Assembly: GCF_018394055.1 (NCBI RefSeq)
Contig: NZ_CP074441.1
Span: 124,001-188,000, forward strand
Direction: 5' to 3'
From: Weissella ceti
GTDB taxonomy: Bacteria > Bacillota > Bacilli > Lactobacillales > Lactobacillaceae
Length of the DNA stretch: 64,000 nt
Below are positions 7,581 through 18,290 of this stretch, in pieces (within the stretch, counting starts at the first letter, position 1; every line of letters begins with the position of its first letter). Below the pieces are notes generated by a model, which searched no databases, was not told where the DNA came from, and saw only the letters and a list, made by a program, of their open reading frames with translations. Position numbers and translations under genes: made by a program.

Positions 7581-9332
7581 ATGACACAAATTGGACATAT
7601 CGTAATCGGCCTAATTGTTGTATCAGCAGCAATTTATTTAATCATTTTCTTAACACAACTTGTGACCAAGCGTAAAGTTGCCGCATTGATTGCACGAAAA
7701 GAAAAGTTAATGACCATTCCCATGCGTGATCGCTTGGTAAAAGGTCGTCAAATGAGTTTGACAGGGCAATCTTTAAAGCAATTCCAAATCCTAGAGGGTA
7801 AGTACGTGGCATTAGAAGAACAAGGCTTCGAAGAAATCGATGACTTGGGGAATGCAGTTGTATACGAATCACAAGGGTTAAATTTCGTAAAGTCAGCTCA
7901 AAGTCTACGACGTCTCCAAAATGCTTTGCGTGATGCAGAAGCAACAATCGATATTGTTAACCAAGGTTTGAGTGACTTGGAACAACTAGATATCGCCCAC
8001 AAGCAAGCCGTTAAGGAACTTGAAGGGAAGTATCAAGCTGTTCGTTCACAACTACTTGCGGAATGTGAACAGTATGGACCAGCATTTGCTGAGCTTGAAA
8101 ATGTCTTGGATTCTTTGGAAGAAGACTTCAATGAATTTGCACGCTTGACCGAAGAAGGTGACCATGCGGCCGCGGCGCAAGTATACGAAACATTGGGTAT
8201 GGAAACAACGCAATTAGAACAACGTATGCAACAACTACCAGCTTTGGTTCACACGCTGGAAGAAGTTATGCCTGATCAATTAACTGAATTGCATGAAGGG
8301 TACCAACACATGTTGGGAACTGGATTCAAGTTCAACCAAGACATTGATGCCGATTTGGGTGCCATTGAAAAGGAACGTCGTGTTGGAGTTGAAGCACTAC
8401 GTAACTTGCAACAACGTGCAACGAGTGAAACAATTGAACGTACAGCAAAGTTGATTAATGATATGTACGCCATTTTTGAAGCAGAATTTGATGCCTCACA
8501 ACAAGTTGTGGCTGATAACCAACAATTAGGCGACTACGCACGTCATGATCACAAGTTGAACCATGAACTAGAAATTGAAATTGACCGTCTAGCACAAGAT
8601 TTCATCTTTACGAAGAGTGAAGCGTCACAAGTTCGTGGCTGGAAGGCTGAATTGTTGAACGTTGATACAGCATTACGTGCGATGCGTAAGGCAATCAAAG
8701 CGCAAGATGTGGTCTTTTCTAACTTGCTAGAACCACAAGCAGCAATGCGTGCGGATCTAGAAAAGATTGAAGAAGCACAAGTAACCATGTTGGCTGAATT
8801 CAAAGAATTGCCAACGATCTTGAAGCAAGAACGTGACCGTTTTGTCCGTCTGCAAGAAAAGATGCGCCAAATCCAACGTTCCGTTGAACGCCAAGCTTTG
8901 GCAGGTGTTCCTAAGAACTACATGGACCAATTCTACGTTGTAACTGACGAATTGGGCCGTGTTGAAAAGCAATTGCAACTGAACCGCATTGACCTAGATG
9001 ATATTCAACGTCAATTGAGTGTTGTTGCTGCTGACTTAGATACATTGGATGAAGCAACTAACGATTTGATTGAAGCCGCAACCGTTACTGAACGTCTAGT
9101 TCGTAAGGCGTCAACTTTCCAAGAAAACGAAACACTAGAACAAGCAACAGCCATGGCCAAGCACTACTACGAGAGTGAATTTGACTATCCTAAGGCAATG
9201 CAAGTACTAGCGGACGCCTTGGAACCATTAGTGCCTGGTATTTTGAAGCAAACGGTTAACACATACCGTCAAGAACAAGCTACTTTGAAAGCAGAGTTCG
9301 CTGAAAAAGAATCAACACGTGCTATTAATTAA
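7581..9332 (+). CDS. ezrA: Septation ring formation regulator EzrA
   Basis: A 583-residue protein with one N-terminal membrane helix (about residues 5-25) and long spectrin-like coiled-coil repeats rich in Gln, Glu and Leu. EzrA is a membrane-anchored negative regulator of FtsZ ring formation that also links division to peptidoglycan synthesis. Length and layout match the family. The start sits after a purine-rich stretch; no alternative start is better. About 220 bases upstream hold only the rpsD terminator and no gene. A hairpin terminator follows. Confidence 0.9.
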   Translation: MTQIGHIVIGLIVVSAAIYLIIFLTQLVTKRKVAALIARKEKLMTIPMRDRLVKGRQMSLTGQSLKQFQILEGKYVALEEQGFEEIDDLGNAVVYESQGLNFVKSAQSLRRLQNALRDAEATIDIVNQGLSDLEQLDIAHKQAVKELEGKYQAVRSQLLAECEQYGPAFAELENVLDSLEEDFNEFARLTEEGDHAAAAQVYETLGMETTQLEQRMQQLPALVHTLEEVMPDQLTELHEGYQHMLGTGFKFNQDIDADLGAIEKERRVGVEALRNLQQRATSETIERTAKLINDMYAIFEAEFDASQQVVADNQQLGDYARHDHKLNHELEIEIDRLAQDFIFTKSEASQVRGWKAELLNVDTALRAMRKAIKAQDVVFSNLLEPQAAMRADLEKIEEAQVTMLAEFKELPTILKQERDRFVRLQEKMRQIQRSVERQALAGVPKNYMDQFYVVTDELGRVEKQLQLNRIDLDDIQRQLSVVAADLDTLDEATNDLIEAATVTERLVRKASTFQENETLEQATAMAKHYYESEFDYPKAMQVLADALEPLVPGILKQTVNTYRQEQATLKAEFAEKESTRAIN

Positions 9333-9354
9333 TATCGAAATAGAATCACAAATA

Positions 9355-9394
9355 AACACTGACAGTAAGTCTTAAACTTGCGGTCGGTGTTTTT
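9355..9394 (+). terminator. Terminator after ezrA
   Basis: A long hairpin spanning 9355-9391, with one internal mismatch, followed by T residues. Confidence 0.75.
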
Positions 9395-9495
9395 GTTTGG
9401 AGAAATAGATGTGTGTAAAGAAGGTTCTCTAGAGTAAATGACTTAGATGTAGAGCTTATAGTTGGATTGAATGAAATAAATTCATAATCAGTTCC

Positions 9496-9632
9496 GGACA
9501 TTGTCATACATAGACGGTGTCCCTGGTATGAACATGCTATATACATGTGCGTATTGTCGAAACAGAATTCAAGGGAAGTGAAATAGTGTAAATATAAAAA
9601 GCCGCTTACTCATCGAGTAGGCGGCTTTTATC
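9496..9632 (+). ncRNA. Candidate small RNA between ezrA and pbuG
   Basis: The 338-base gap 9333-9670 holds no plausible gene. It does hold TTGGAT-17-TAATCA (9462-9490) and, starting where transcription would begin, a fully paired ten-pair hairpin (9496-9505 with 9513-9522). A second small stem (ACATG/CATGT) follows, and the stretch ends in the strong hairpin at 9601-9625 with T residues on the plus strand. This would be a transcript of about 137 bases. The promoter match is only moderate and the function is unknown. Confidence 0.3.
9597..9630. terminator. Bidirectional terminator, ezrA side and pbuG
   Basis: A ten-pair hairpin (9601-9610 with 9616-9625) flanked by A residues on the left and T residues on the right. 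It can end pbuG on the minus strand and any plus-strand transcript. Confidence 0.8.
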
Positions 9633-9670
9633 TTGAGTTTATTGTGTTTTACTGAATGTCTGTGTAGATA

Positions 9671-10978
9671 TTAGTGGTTAATCAAGAATAGGAAGGCAAA
9701 GAAGATGATAGCCAAGATGTACATCAATGGATGCACTTGCTTAGCGCGCTTCGTTACGATCATCATGATTGGGTAAAGCATGAATCCAAGCGCAATTCCG
9801 TCTGAGATTGAGTATGTTAGTGGCATACCAACGATGATAAAGAAGGCAGGAGCAGCAACTGCAAAGTCATCCCATTCAATATCACGTAGGTTACGAGCCA
9901 TTAGGACACCCACGACAATCAATGCAGCAGATGTCACTTGTGATGTGATCACGGCTAGTAGTGGTGAGAAGAACAAAGCGAATAGGAATAGAATTCCAGT
10001 TACAACTGATGTGAATCCTGAACGTCCACCAACGGCAATACCAGCAGATGATTCAACGTATGTTGAAGTGGGTGATGTACCAAGCACAGCTCCGGCAGTC
10101 ATTCCCAATGCATCTGAGAACAAAGCCTTACCGGCACGTGGCATCTTACCATCCTTCATGAAACCTGCTTGTGTGGCAAGTCCGATCATTGTTCCAGCAG
10201 TATCGAAGAATGTAACAATCAAGAAAGTAATAACGACAGTAGCAAGTTGTAGTGAGTTGATATCACCTAGATGTTGGATAGCCACACCAAATGTTGGTTC
10301 AAGTGATGGCACACCAGCAACGATTGTATCAGGGACACTAATCAAACCAGTTAGCATACCTAGAATGGCAGTAGCTACCATTCCGATAAAGATAGAAGCT
10401 GGAACGTTACGTGCCATCAATACGAATGTTAGGACAACACCGAAGATAGCAAGTAGCGTTGTTGGTTCAGTTAGGTTTCCGATACCAACAAGTGTGGCGT
10501 CGTTGTTCACAACGATACCTGAATTAACTAATCCAATGAATGTGATGAACAATCCGATTCCAGCTGCGATGGCAGCCTTCAAGTTTTCTGGAATCGCGTT
10601 AATGATTGTTTCACGAATCTTGAACAATGTTAGGACTAGGAAAATCATTGCGGCAACCAAGACACCAGCTAAGGCTGTTTGCCAAGGGATTCCCATTCCT
10701 AGAACAACTGAATAAGCGAAAAATGCGTTCACACCTAATCCGGGTGCGATAGCGATTGGATACTTGGCAACAACTCCCATGAAGATTGTAGCTAAGGCGG
10801 CGGTCAGACCTGTGGCGGTAAAGACGGCTCCTTGATCCATCCCAGCGGCTCCTAGGACACTAGGGTTGACGAAAAGAATGTATAGCATGGATACGAAAGT
10901 CGTTAATCCAGCGATAGATTCGCGTGTAAAGTTCGTGTTTAGTTCGTCAAATTTGAAAAATTGGCGTAAAGACTGCAT
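9671..10978 (-). CDS. pbuG: NCS2/AzgA-type purine permease (PbuG-like)
   Basis: A 435-residue polytopic membrane protein. The conserved N-terminus N-T-N-F-T-R-E-S-I-A-G-L-T-T-F, the motif P-G-L-G-V-N-A-F-F-A and the T-F-F-D-T-A-G-T stretch identify the AzgA-like hypoxanthine/guanine permeases. It takes up purine bases with protons. The gene is divergent from purA and shares a control region with two PurBox-like sites. A GGAGG ribosome-binding site is present. Substrate choice among guanine, hypoxanthine and adenine cannot be read from sequence. Confidence 0.88.
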   Translation of the reverse strand: MQSLRQFFKFDELNTNFTRESIAGLTTFVSMLYILFVNPSVLGAAGMDQGAVFTATGLTAALATIFMGVVAKYPIAIAPGLGVNAFFAYSVVLGMGIPWQTALAGVLVAAMIFLVLTLFKIRETIINAIPENLKAAIAAGIGLFITFIGLVNSGIVVNNDATLVGIGNLTEPTTLLAIFGVVLTFVLMARNVPASIFIGMVATAILGMLTGLISVPDTIVAGVPSLEPTFGVAIQHLGDINSLQLATVVITFLIVTFFDTAGTMIGLATQAGFMKDGKMPRAGKALFSDALGMTAGAVLGTSPTSTYVESSAGIAVGGRSGFTSVVTGILFLFALFFSPLLAVITSQVTSAALIVVGVLMARNLRDIEWDDFAVAAPAFFIIVGMPLTYSISDGIALGFMLYPIMMIVTKRAKQVHPLMYILAIIFFAFLFLINH

Positions 10979-11022
10979 GGTTTCCTCCGTGTAAAACTCG
11001 TCTATATTGCGGTAACACCCAC

Positions 11023-11051
11023 ATTTTAGGGAATGACAAAATATAAGTCAA
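11023..11051 (-). promoter_or_regulatory. pbuG promoter
   Basis: On the minus strand TTGACT (11051-11046), a 17-base spacer, then TAAAAT (11028-11023). The PurBox at 11056-11069 sits just upstream of the -35 box. No purine riboswitch core was found in the leader. Confidence 0.7.
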
Positions 11052-11055
11052 CCTT

Positions 11056-11110
11056 AAAACACGAACATTAAAAACGAGCGAAAATAAAATTCCGCTATTT
11101 AAGCGAACTT
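11056..11110 (+). promoter_or_regulatory. PurBox pair between pbuG and purA
   Basis: AAAACACGAACATT (11056-11069) and AAGCGAACTTT (11101-11111) carry the CGAAC core of the PurR operator (known consensus AWWWCCGAACWWT). Their cores are 42 bases apart and have the same orientation. They lie upstream of both divergent promoters. A third copy in opposite orientation lies at 11176-11189 inside the purA leader. Confidence 0.65.
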
Positions 11111-11125
11111 TAAACGATTTACCTG

Positions 11126-12525
<1,400 letters not shown>

Positions 12526-12529
12526 ACCA

Positions 12530-13066
12530 ATGGAAAAGATGAACTTAGAACGTGTCGTATTAACACCTGAAGAAATTGCAACAATGGTTGATCGTGTTGC
12601 AATGGAAATTAATGCCGAATTGGCTGACATTGAACGTCCAGTCGTTGTAGGAGTTATGAAAGGTGCATATGTCTTTATGGCTGACGTGTTACGTGCCATG
12701 GATCGTGATGTTGATATGGATTATATCGATGTTTCAAGCTATGTGGGTGACTCATCTACAGGACATATCACTATTCAACGTGATATTAAGACAGACTTAG
12801 CGGGTAAGACCGTCGTGATTTTGGATGAAGTTGTGGATACTGGATTAACATTGAAGTATCTAAAGGCTGATTTCGAACGCCGTGGTGCTAAGAAGGTCTA
12901 CGTCGCAGTTGCGGTCGACAAGCGTGATGGATTGAGTGACGGTGGTGTCACACCAGACTTCACCGGTGCTAAGGTACCGAATGAATTCTTGGTTGGTTAC
13001 GGAATGGACTACAAGAACCACTACCGTAACTTAGGTTCAGTTTACGTTTTGTCCCTAGATAAATAA
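12530..13066 (+). CDS. hpt: Hypoxanthine phosphoribosyltransferase
   Basis: A 178-residue type I phosphoribosyltransferase. It salvages hypoxanthine and guanine to IMP and GMP with PRPP. Motifs are V-V-G-V-M-K-G-A-Y-V-F near residue 40 and the PRPP loop V-V-I-L-D-E-V-V-D-T-G near residue 95, where the usual Glu-Asp pair is written Asp-Glu. The start at 12530 follows GAAGGG and lies four bases after the purA stop; earlier in-frame starts fall inside purA. Coupling with purA and pbuG builds a local purine salvage unit. Confidence 0.9.
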   Translation: MEKMNLERVVLTPEEIATMVDRVAMEINAELADIERPVVVGVMKGAYVFMADVLRAMDRDVDMDYIDVSSYVGDSSTGHITIQRDIKTDLAGKTVVILDEVVDTGLTLKYLKADFERRGAKKVYVAVAVDKRDGLSDGGVTPDFTGAKVPNEFLVGYGMDYKNHYRNLGSVYVLSLDK

Positions 13067-13082
13067 GTGAATCTATTTCGAA

Positions 13083-13114
13083 AGACTCGTCAGGAACTGA
13101 CGGGTCTTTTTTTG
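13083..13114 (+). terminator. Terminator after hpt
   Basis: An eleven-pair hairpin (13083-13093 with 13097-13107) with a T run. Confidence 0.85.
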
Positions 13115-13177
13115 TGTCTCTTGTTATAATGAAAGCATTAACCGATTAAATGCAGCGAAATATGAGGAGGACGTATA

Positions 13178-14542
13178 ATGGCGAAAGTGAAATTCCATAT
13201 TCAATCACAACATGAATTAGTGTTAGATCAAGATGCTAAAGAAGGGGATGTGATTGATTTAACTGAAGAACAAAATATTGATACGTCCGTTATTTCAAAG
13301 AACATTCAAGAGATGGTCGAAGCACAAAGTAAGAAAGACCAAGCAGAATGGCAAAAGCAACAAGATGTCCTAACTAAGGAACGTTTAGCTGCCGAATTGA
13401 CTAAGGCGGAAGCTGGGCATGCGTCTGAATTGAGTAAGCGTGAACAAGAAGTCGAAGTCTTGAAGGCTAAGTTATTAAGTGCCGAAGAAGCAACTGACAC
13501 AGCGGTGAAGACTAAGTTGATGGAACAAGAAGCTGCACAACAAAAGGCATTGAATGAACAAGCGCAACAAATTGCCGAACTAAAGGCTGAATTGAAGACG
13601 CAAGCGTTGGAAAAGGATTCAGAAAAGCAACAAGCCCTTGCGGATTCAGCGAAAAAGGTAACGGAACTAGAAGGAAAGTTACAATTCAAGGATCAAGAAA
13701 AAGAATTGGCTAAGAAAGAAGTTGAGAGTAAGTTCGCTGTTCAATTAGAAAAAGCAAATGAACAAGTCGAATTCTACCGTGACTTTAAAGCACGTCAATC
13801 AACGAAGGATATTGGAGAAAGTCTAGAACAATATGCTTTGAACGAATTCAACAAGATTCGTATGAGCGCTTATCCAAATGCTTACTTCGAAAAGGATAAC
13901 GAAGTATCAAAGGCATCAGGATCTAAGGGAGACTTTATCTTCCGTGACTATGCTGATGGCATGGAATACATCAGTATCATGTTTGATATGAAGAATGAAG
14001 CTGATGAGACTGTTGCGAAGAAGCCTAATTCTGCGTTTTTCAAGGAATTGGACAAGGATCGTCGCGAAAAGGGAACCGAATATGCAGTTCTTGTTTCGAT
14101 GTTGGAAGCAGATAGTGACTTCTATAACACTGGAATTGTGCAAGTGTACGAATACGAAAAGATGTACGTTGTCCGTCCGCAATTCTTTATTCAATTGATT
14201 GGAATCTTGCGTAACGCGGCATTGAACAGTATCGAATACAAGCGTGAACTTGAAACAGTTAAGGAACAGAATATCGATATTTCTAACTTTGAATCAGAAC
14301 TACAAGCATTTAAAGATAATTTCGGTATCACAGCGACTCGTTTCAACGGAAACTTAGAAAAGTTGGATAAGAATCTTGAAGACAGTATCAAGAAGTTGGA
14401 AACAGCCCGTGATGAATTGCGTAAGGCGATGAAGAACTTGGGAACGGCAGAAAACAAGATTGATAAGGTTGATATCAAGAAGTTGACAAAGAATAACCCC
14501 ACTATGGCGGCGAAGTTTGAAGAACTAAACAGTCAACAATAG
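13178..14542 (+). CDS. DUF2130 domain protein
   Basis: A 454-residue cytosolic protein. Residues from about 45 to 195 are a highly charged coiled coil rich in Gln, Glu and Lys. The DUF2130 core follows with S-K-G-D-F-I-F-R-D, F-D-M-K-N-E and T-E-Y-A-V-L-V-S-M-L; its Asp and Glu/Lys pattern is reminiscent of PD-(D/E)XK nucleases. A second coiled coil closes the protein. The family is widespread and its function is not established. GAGGA precedes the ATG and the gene is monocistronic. Confidence 0.8.
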   Translation: MAKVKFHIQSQHELVLDQDAKEGDVIDLTEEQNIDTSVISKNIQEMVEAQSKKDQAEWQKQQDVLTKERLAAELTKAEAGHASELSKREQEVEVLKAKLLSAEEATDTAVKTKLMEQEAAQQKALNEQAQQIAELKAELKTQALEKDSEKQQALADSAKKVTELEGKLQFKDQEKELAKKEVESKFAVQLEKANEQVEFYRDFKARQSTKDIGESLEQYALNEFNKIRMSAYPNAYFEKDNEVSKASGSKGDFIFRDYADGMEYISIMFDMKNEADETVAKKPNSAFFKELDKDRREKGTEYAVLVSMLEADSDFYNTGIVQVYEYEKMYVVRPQFFIQLIGILRNAALNSIEYKRELETVKEQNIDISNFESELQAFKDNFGITATRFNGNLEKLDKNLEDSIKKLETARDELRKAMKNLGTAENKIDKVDIKKLTKNNPTMAAKFEELNSQQ

Positions 14543-14551
14543 AAACAGCTA

Positions 14552-14589
14552 AAAAGGACCGGCATTTCATATCGAATGCCGGTCCTTTT
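14552..14589. terminator. Bidirectional terminator
   Basis: A fifteen-pair perfect hairpin (14552-14566 with 14575-14589) with A residues on one side and T on the other, shared by the convergent genes. Confidence 0.9.
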
Positions 14590-14622
14590 ATTTGATTAGA
14601 TTACCGTACTTTTCTATAGGAC

Positions 14623-15456
14623 TTACTTTTGTTGTAAGAATATAGCTAAAATCGTAATCGCTTGAAGCGCTGATAGAATACCAAATAGGTACTCAGTTTT
14701 AATCGTTAGATTGATCAAAATCAACCAAGTGAAGACAATCAAGACAACTGCCAATAATGTCCAACTATTCCAAGGTAACGTCAAAACGTTAATTAGCAAA
14801 ATGGCTCCCAAAACAAATGATGCGATACGCTTGTGACGTGTGTTCGTAATAAAAATACTAGCCATGTAGTATAGATATGAGAAGAACAATGGCAACAAAC
14901 TATAAATAAATGGAATCGTTAGGAAGGTGTTTTGTTGGTAGAAAATTGCGACAGGTACAGAGACCGTAGCGATAACTGCGAACAAATTTAATCCAACGAT
15001 GTTTTGTAACTTCAATGGCTTAATGTTGATCAGGATCAAAGTAATAGGCAACAAGCTCAATAGGATAACTTGTTGTGCTGTCATTTGTTGATACAAGAAG
15101 TACAGTGAAGCAACGGGTACGAAAGCGATAGCCAACGTACTGATTTTGTAACGACTTTGACCAATGGTGAAGTAAATTGAAATCGCCAATAGAATTGTGT
15201 ACACCACGAATAGTGGGTTTTGTTGCCATTGACCACCAGCCAAGTTACGTGAATAAATCAGTGGATAAACCCACCAAATGGCTAATTGCGAAATGATTGA
15301 AATGAACAAGGTAATCGCTGCAGCACGTGGAAAGCCACTGAATCGGCGTGGTGGTGTTTGTTTTGGTTTGTTTTGGTTGTTGTATGAAGTTGGTTCGGTT
15401 GAAATGTCGTTCAATCGGTTCAGACGTGACAACCGGTCTTCGTATTCTTGGTCCAT
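14623..15456 (-). CDS. Unrecognised multi-spanning membrane protein
   Basis: A 277-residue protein that I do not recognise. Residues 1-45 are hydrophilic, with acidic and Asn/Gln/Pro-rich sequence. The rest is about eight or nine hydrophobic helices with short loops, some aromatic-rich. No catalytic or transport motif is evident. GGGGA precedes the ATG on the minus strand. It is convergent with the DUF2130 gene and divergent from the next HAD gene. It could be an uncharacterised DUF-type membrane protein of lactic acid bacteria. Confidence 0.65.
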   Translation of the reverse strand: MDQEYEDRLSRLNRLNDISTEPTSYNNQNKPKQTPPRRFSGFPRAAAITLFISIISQLAIWWVYPLIYSRNLAGGQWQQNPLFVVYTILLAISIYFTIGQSRYKISTLAIAFVPVASLYFLYQQMTAQQVILLSLLPITLILINIKPLKLQNIVGLNLFAVIATVSVPVAIFYQQNTFLTIPFIYSLLPLFFSYLYYMASIFITNTRHKRIASFVLGAILLINVLTLPWNSWTLLAVVLIVFTWLILINLTIKTEYLFGILSALQAITILAIFLQQK

Positions 15457-15626
15457 GTTAAGTCCCCTGCTTAAAATGTTTATTTGGTCTAACTTTATAA
15501 GTTGCTCTTAATATTGTATCAAATTTCGCGCAAATCGGTTGGGTTTGATATAATTCTAATCAATGAATCGTTTGACATGGGAATCAGACGGTAAATACAT
15601 ACTCAAAATAGAAAGCAGGTTAGAAC

Positions 15627-16454
15627 ATGACTTTTAAATTAATTGCCACTGATATGGATGGAACATTTTTGCAAGATGACCGTAATTATGACGTCGCGCG
15701 TTTTGATGCTGCGCTAACTGAAATGGAAGCTCGTGGGATGAAGTTTGTTACAGCGAGTGGGAACCAATACGAACAACTACGTAATTACTTTGCACCAGTT
15801 GGTGCTGACCGTATTACTTACGTTACAGACAACGGTGCCTTGGTGATTGATCAAGGTAAGGTTTTGTACGAAGGAACATTATCACCTGAAAAGATTGAAA
15901 AGGTGATTACTTGGAATCGTGAACACCATGGAGTTGCAGGGAACTTGATTATTTTGTCAGGGGTTAAGGGTGCTTACGTATCAAACCACGCCACACAAGA
16001 AATCATTGACCGTGCCAAGTTGTTCTACCCAAATGTTTATCAAGTTGACAAGTTTAAGGATATTGATGACGATATCTTCCGTGTGTCATTCATCTGGGAT
16101 GAAAATGCGGATGTGTATGAATATATTGTGAAGTTGCGTGAAGCCTTTGATGGGGATGTGCACGTAACGGGTTCAGGATTTGGATCAGTGGACGTGTTAG
16201 CAGGTAACGTCAATAAGGCGCATGGTTTAGCTGAACTATCAATTGCTTGGGATATCAAGCCGGAAGAAATGGCTGCCTTTGGTGACAATGGGAATGACTT
16301 GGAAATGCTAAGTTACGTTGGTCAAGGGTTCGTGATGCCGAATGCAGAAGAATTCATGTTGAACAAGGTTGAAGATAAGGCTTTGAACGATAATAACCAT
16401 GCTGGAGTTACTGAAACAATTGAAGCGATTTTAGCTGGTAAGTATGATCGCTAA
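15627..16454 (+). CDS. HAD-superfamily (Cof-type) phosphatase
   Basis: A 275-residue class IIB HAD hydrolase. Motif I is D-M-D-G-T-F at residues 9-14, a Thr-Ala-Ser-Gly motif II follows near residue 45, and G-D-N-G-N-D-L-E-M near residue 220 completes the active site. It is similar in plan to the gene at 1632-2444 but not a close copy. Substrates in the family are sugar phosphates and cofactors such as FMN. AGCAGG precedes the ATG. Confidence 0.85.
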   Translation: MTFKLIATDMDGTFLQDDRNYDVARFDAALTEMEARGMKFVTASGNQYEQLRNYFAPVGADRITYVTDNGALVIDQGKVLYEGTLSPEKIEKVITWNREHHGVAGNLIILSGVKGAYVSNHATQEIIDRAKLFYPNVYQVDKFKDIDDDIFRVSFIWDENADVYEYIVKLREAFDGDVHVTGSGFGSVDVLAGNVNKAHGLAELSIAWDIKPEEMAAFGDNGNDLEMLSYVGQGFVMPNAEEFMLNKVEDKALNDNNHAGVTETIEAILAGKYDR

Positions 16455-16477
16455 AAGTCAGACGAATTTGCTTAAAG

Positions 16478-16511
16478 AAAGCGTTGGGCGTTAGTGCCTG
16501 GCGCTTTTGTC
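16478..16511 (+). terminator. Terminator after the HAD gene
   Basis: A thirteen-pair stem with G-U pairs (16478-16490 with 16495-16507) and a short T run. Confidence 0.65.
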
Positions 16512-16624
16512 GTTTGAGAAAAGCGATGAATTATTTGTGAATTTTACGAGCTAGTTAAGATTGTGTAGTATAATTAGAAGATTGAAAACGAATCAAATGG
16601 ATTCGGTATGAAGGAGCAAATATC

Positions 16625-17413
16625 GTGCTATTTAATTGGACCCGAAAAAAAGCAGTAACTGTAACGTCTGCCGTTGATATGAATCGTGTACCAAACCATG
16701 TGGCAATCATTATGGATGGAAACGGTCGTTGGGCGAAGAAGCGCAACATGCCACGTATTGCAGGACATCAACGTGGAATGGAAGTCGTTAAAGAAATTAC
16801 TAAGGCTGCAAATAACTTAGGTGTGAAGGTTTTGACGCTGTACGCTTTTTCTACTGAAAATTGGAAGCGTCCTGAAAAAGAAGTTGGCTTTTTGATGCAA
16901 CTGCCAGGTAAGTTTTTTGATACATTCGTACCTGAATTGATTGAACAAAATGTGCGTGTCCAAGTTATGGGATACATAGATCAATTACCAGCGGATACAC
17001 AACGTGCCATTAATGATGCAGTTGAACAAACAGCCAATAACACTGGGATGGTTTTGAACTTTGCCTTGAATTATGGGGCACGTGCCGAAATCACAACAGG
17101 TGTTCAAGCGCTAGCCCAACGTGTTGCTGATGGTGAAATGACTGTTGATGAAATCACTGAAGAAACAGTTAGTGCATCACTGATGACTGGTTCATTGGGT
17201 GAATACGCAGATCCAGAACTATTGATTCGTACTAGTGGGGAACAACGACTATCAAACTTCTTGGTTTGGCAATTAGCATATGCGGAATTCGTCTTTATGC
17301 AACAACATTGGCCAGAATTCACGCCAGACATCTTTGAAGAAGCGATTATGATTTTCCAAAAGCGTGATCGTCGTTTCGGCGGATTGGCTGAAAATAAAAG
17401 TGATAAAAAATAA
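16625..17413 (+). CDS. uppS: Undecaprenyl diphosphate synthase (GTG start)
   Basis: A 262-residue cis-prenyltransferase. It makes the C55 carrier lipid for cell-wall synthesis. Diagnostic are H-V-A-I-I-M-D-G-N-G-R-W-A-K (residues 25-38), the A-F-S-T-E-N-W-K-R motif, and the C-terminal E-L-L-I-R-T-S-G-E-Q-R-L-S-N-F-L. The start codon is GTG, nine bases after AAGGAG; no ATG fits better. It leads the uppS-cdsA-rseP-proS-polC series, the usual Firmicute order. Confidence 0.95.
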   Translation: MLFNWTRKKAVTVTSAVDMNRVPNHVAIIMDGNGRWAKKRNMPRIAGHQRGMEVVKEITKAANNLGVKVLTLYAFSTENWKRPEKEVGFLMQLPGKFFDTFVPELIEQNVRVQVMGYIDQLPADTQRAINDAVEQTANNTGMVLNFALNYGARAEITTGVQALAQRVADGEMTVDEITEETVSASLMTGSLGEYADPELLIRTSGEQRLSNFLVWQLAYAEFVFMQQHWPEFTPDIFEEAIMIFQKRDRRFGGLAENKSDKK

Positions 17414-17430
17414 TTGAGGTAGGGAATTTT

Positions 17431-18222
17431 ATGAAGACTCGTGTTATTACAGCGGTAATTGCGTTAGCAATTTTTGTGCCGATTGTTTTATTTGGGGAAT
17501 GGGCAATTCAAGCAATGGCAAGTCTGTTAGCGTTGATTGCTACAAGTGAAATTGTACGTATGCGTCGTACATTGTTGATTGACTTCGGAGCAATCTTGGC
17601 AATGGTTGGGGCGGTGTTTGTAACGTTGCCAGCAACATTATGGCAACAATTGAACTGGCCAATTTTGTTGCAAGGTTCAACAATGCTATACATCTTTGTG
17701 CTGTTGATGTTGTTCCATACAGTTATTGCCAAGAACAAGTTTAACTTTGAAGATGCTGGTGTTTTCACGATTACGATGATTTATGTTGGAATGGGATTCC
17801 ACTCATTCGTACAAGCGCGTGATGCTGGTATTTCAACAATTTTCTTCGTATTGCTAATTGTTTGGATTACTGATTCAGGTGCTTACATGGTTGGTCGTAA
17901 GATTGGTAAGAACAAGCTTGCACCAAACATTAGCCCAAACAAGACTTGGGAAGGATCAATTGGTGGAACATTGGTTGCTGTTATCGTTGCGGCTATCTAT
18001 GTCTACTTCTTCCCACAACACTACGGTTGGTTAACAATGGTCGGAATCGCTTTCGTGGTTTCGGTTGCTGGTCAATTTGGTGACTTGATGGAATCTGCTT
18101 TGAAGCGTTTCTACAAGGTTAAGGACTCTGGTGACATCTTGCCAGGTCACGGTGGAATTCTAGATCGTTTCGACTCAATGTTGATTGCGTTCCCAGTATT
18201 CTTCCTATTGGGTGGATTTTAG
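17431..18222 (+). CDS. cdsA: Phosphatidate cytidylyltransferase
   Basis: A 263-residue membrane enzyme that makes CDP-diacylglycerol for phospholipid synthesis. About eight helices are visible. The C-terminal signature includes D-S-G-A-Y-M-V-G-R, the S-P-N-K-T-W-E-G-S-I-G-G motif and H-G-G-I-L-D-R-F-D-S-M. It lies 17 bases after uppS, with a GAGGTAGGG ribosome-binding site. Confidence 0.95.
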   Translation: MKTRVITAVIALAIFVPIVLFGEWAIQAMASLLALIATSEIVRMRRTLLIDFGAILAMVGAVFVTLPATLWQQLNWPILLQGSTMLYIFVLLMLFHTVIAKNKFNFEDAGVFTITMIYVGMGFHSFVQARDAGISTIFFVLLIVWITDSGAYMVGRKIGKNKLAPNISPNKTWEGSIGGTLVAVIVAAIYVYFFPQHYGWLTMVGIAFVVSVAGQFGDLMESALKRFYKVKDSGDILPGHGGILDRFDSMLIAFPVFFLLGGF

Positions 18223-18230
18223 AAATTTTT

Positions 18231-18258
18231 AGACATCGACGTCGGTCGGTGTCTTTTT
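18231..18258 (+). terminator. Hairpin between cdsA and rseP
   Basis: A ten-pair stem with a G-U pair (18231-18240 with 18245-18254) and a short T run. It may only attenuate, since rseP follows 33 bases later in the same direction. Confidence 0.55.
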
Positions 18259-18290
18259 ACTATCAGAGTAAAATGTGAAAGGTGGGAAAC

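Noticed and set aside
9780-10715. 311-codon plus-strand frame opposite pbuG
   Set aside because: Codon content is the antisense shadow of a membrane protein (Thr, Pro, Ile rich), without start signals.
10979-11055. Purine riboswitch in the pbuG leader
   Set aside because: The conserved core and loop sequences are absent; PurBox sites explain control better.
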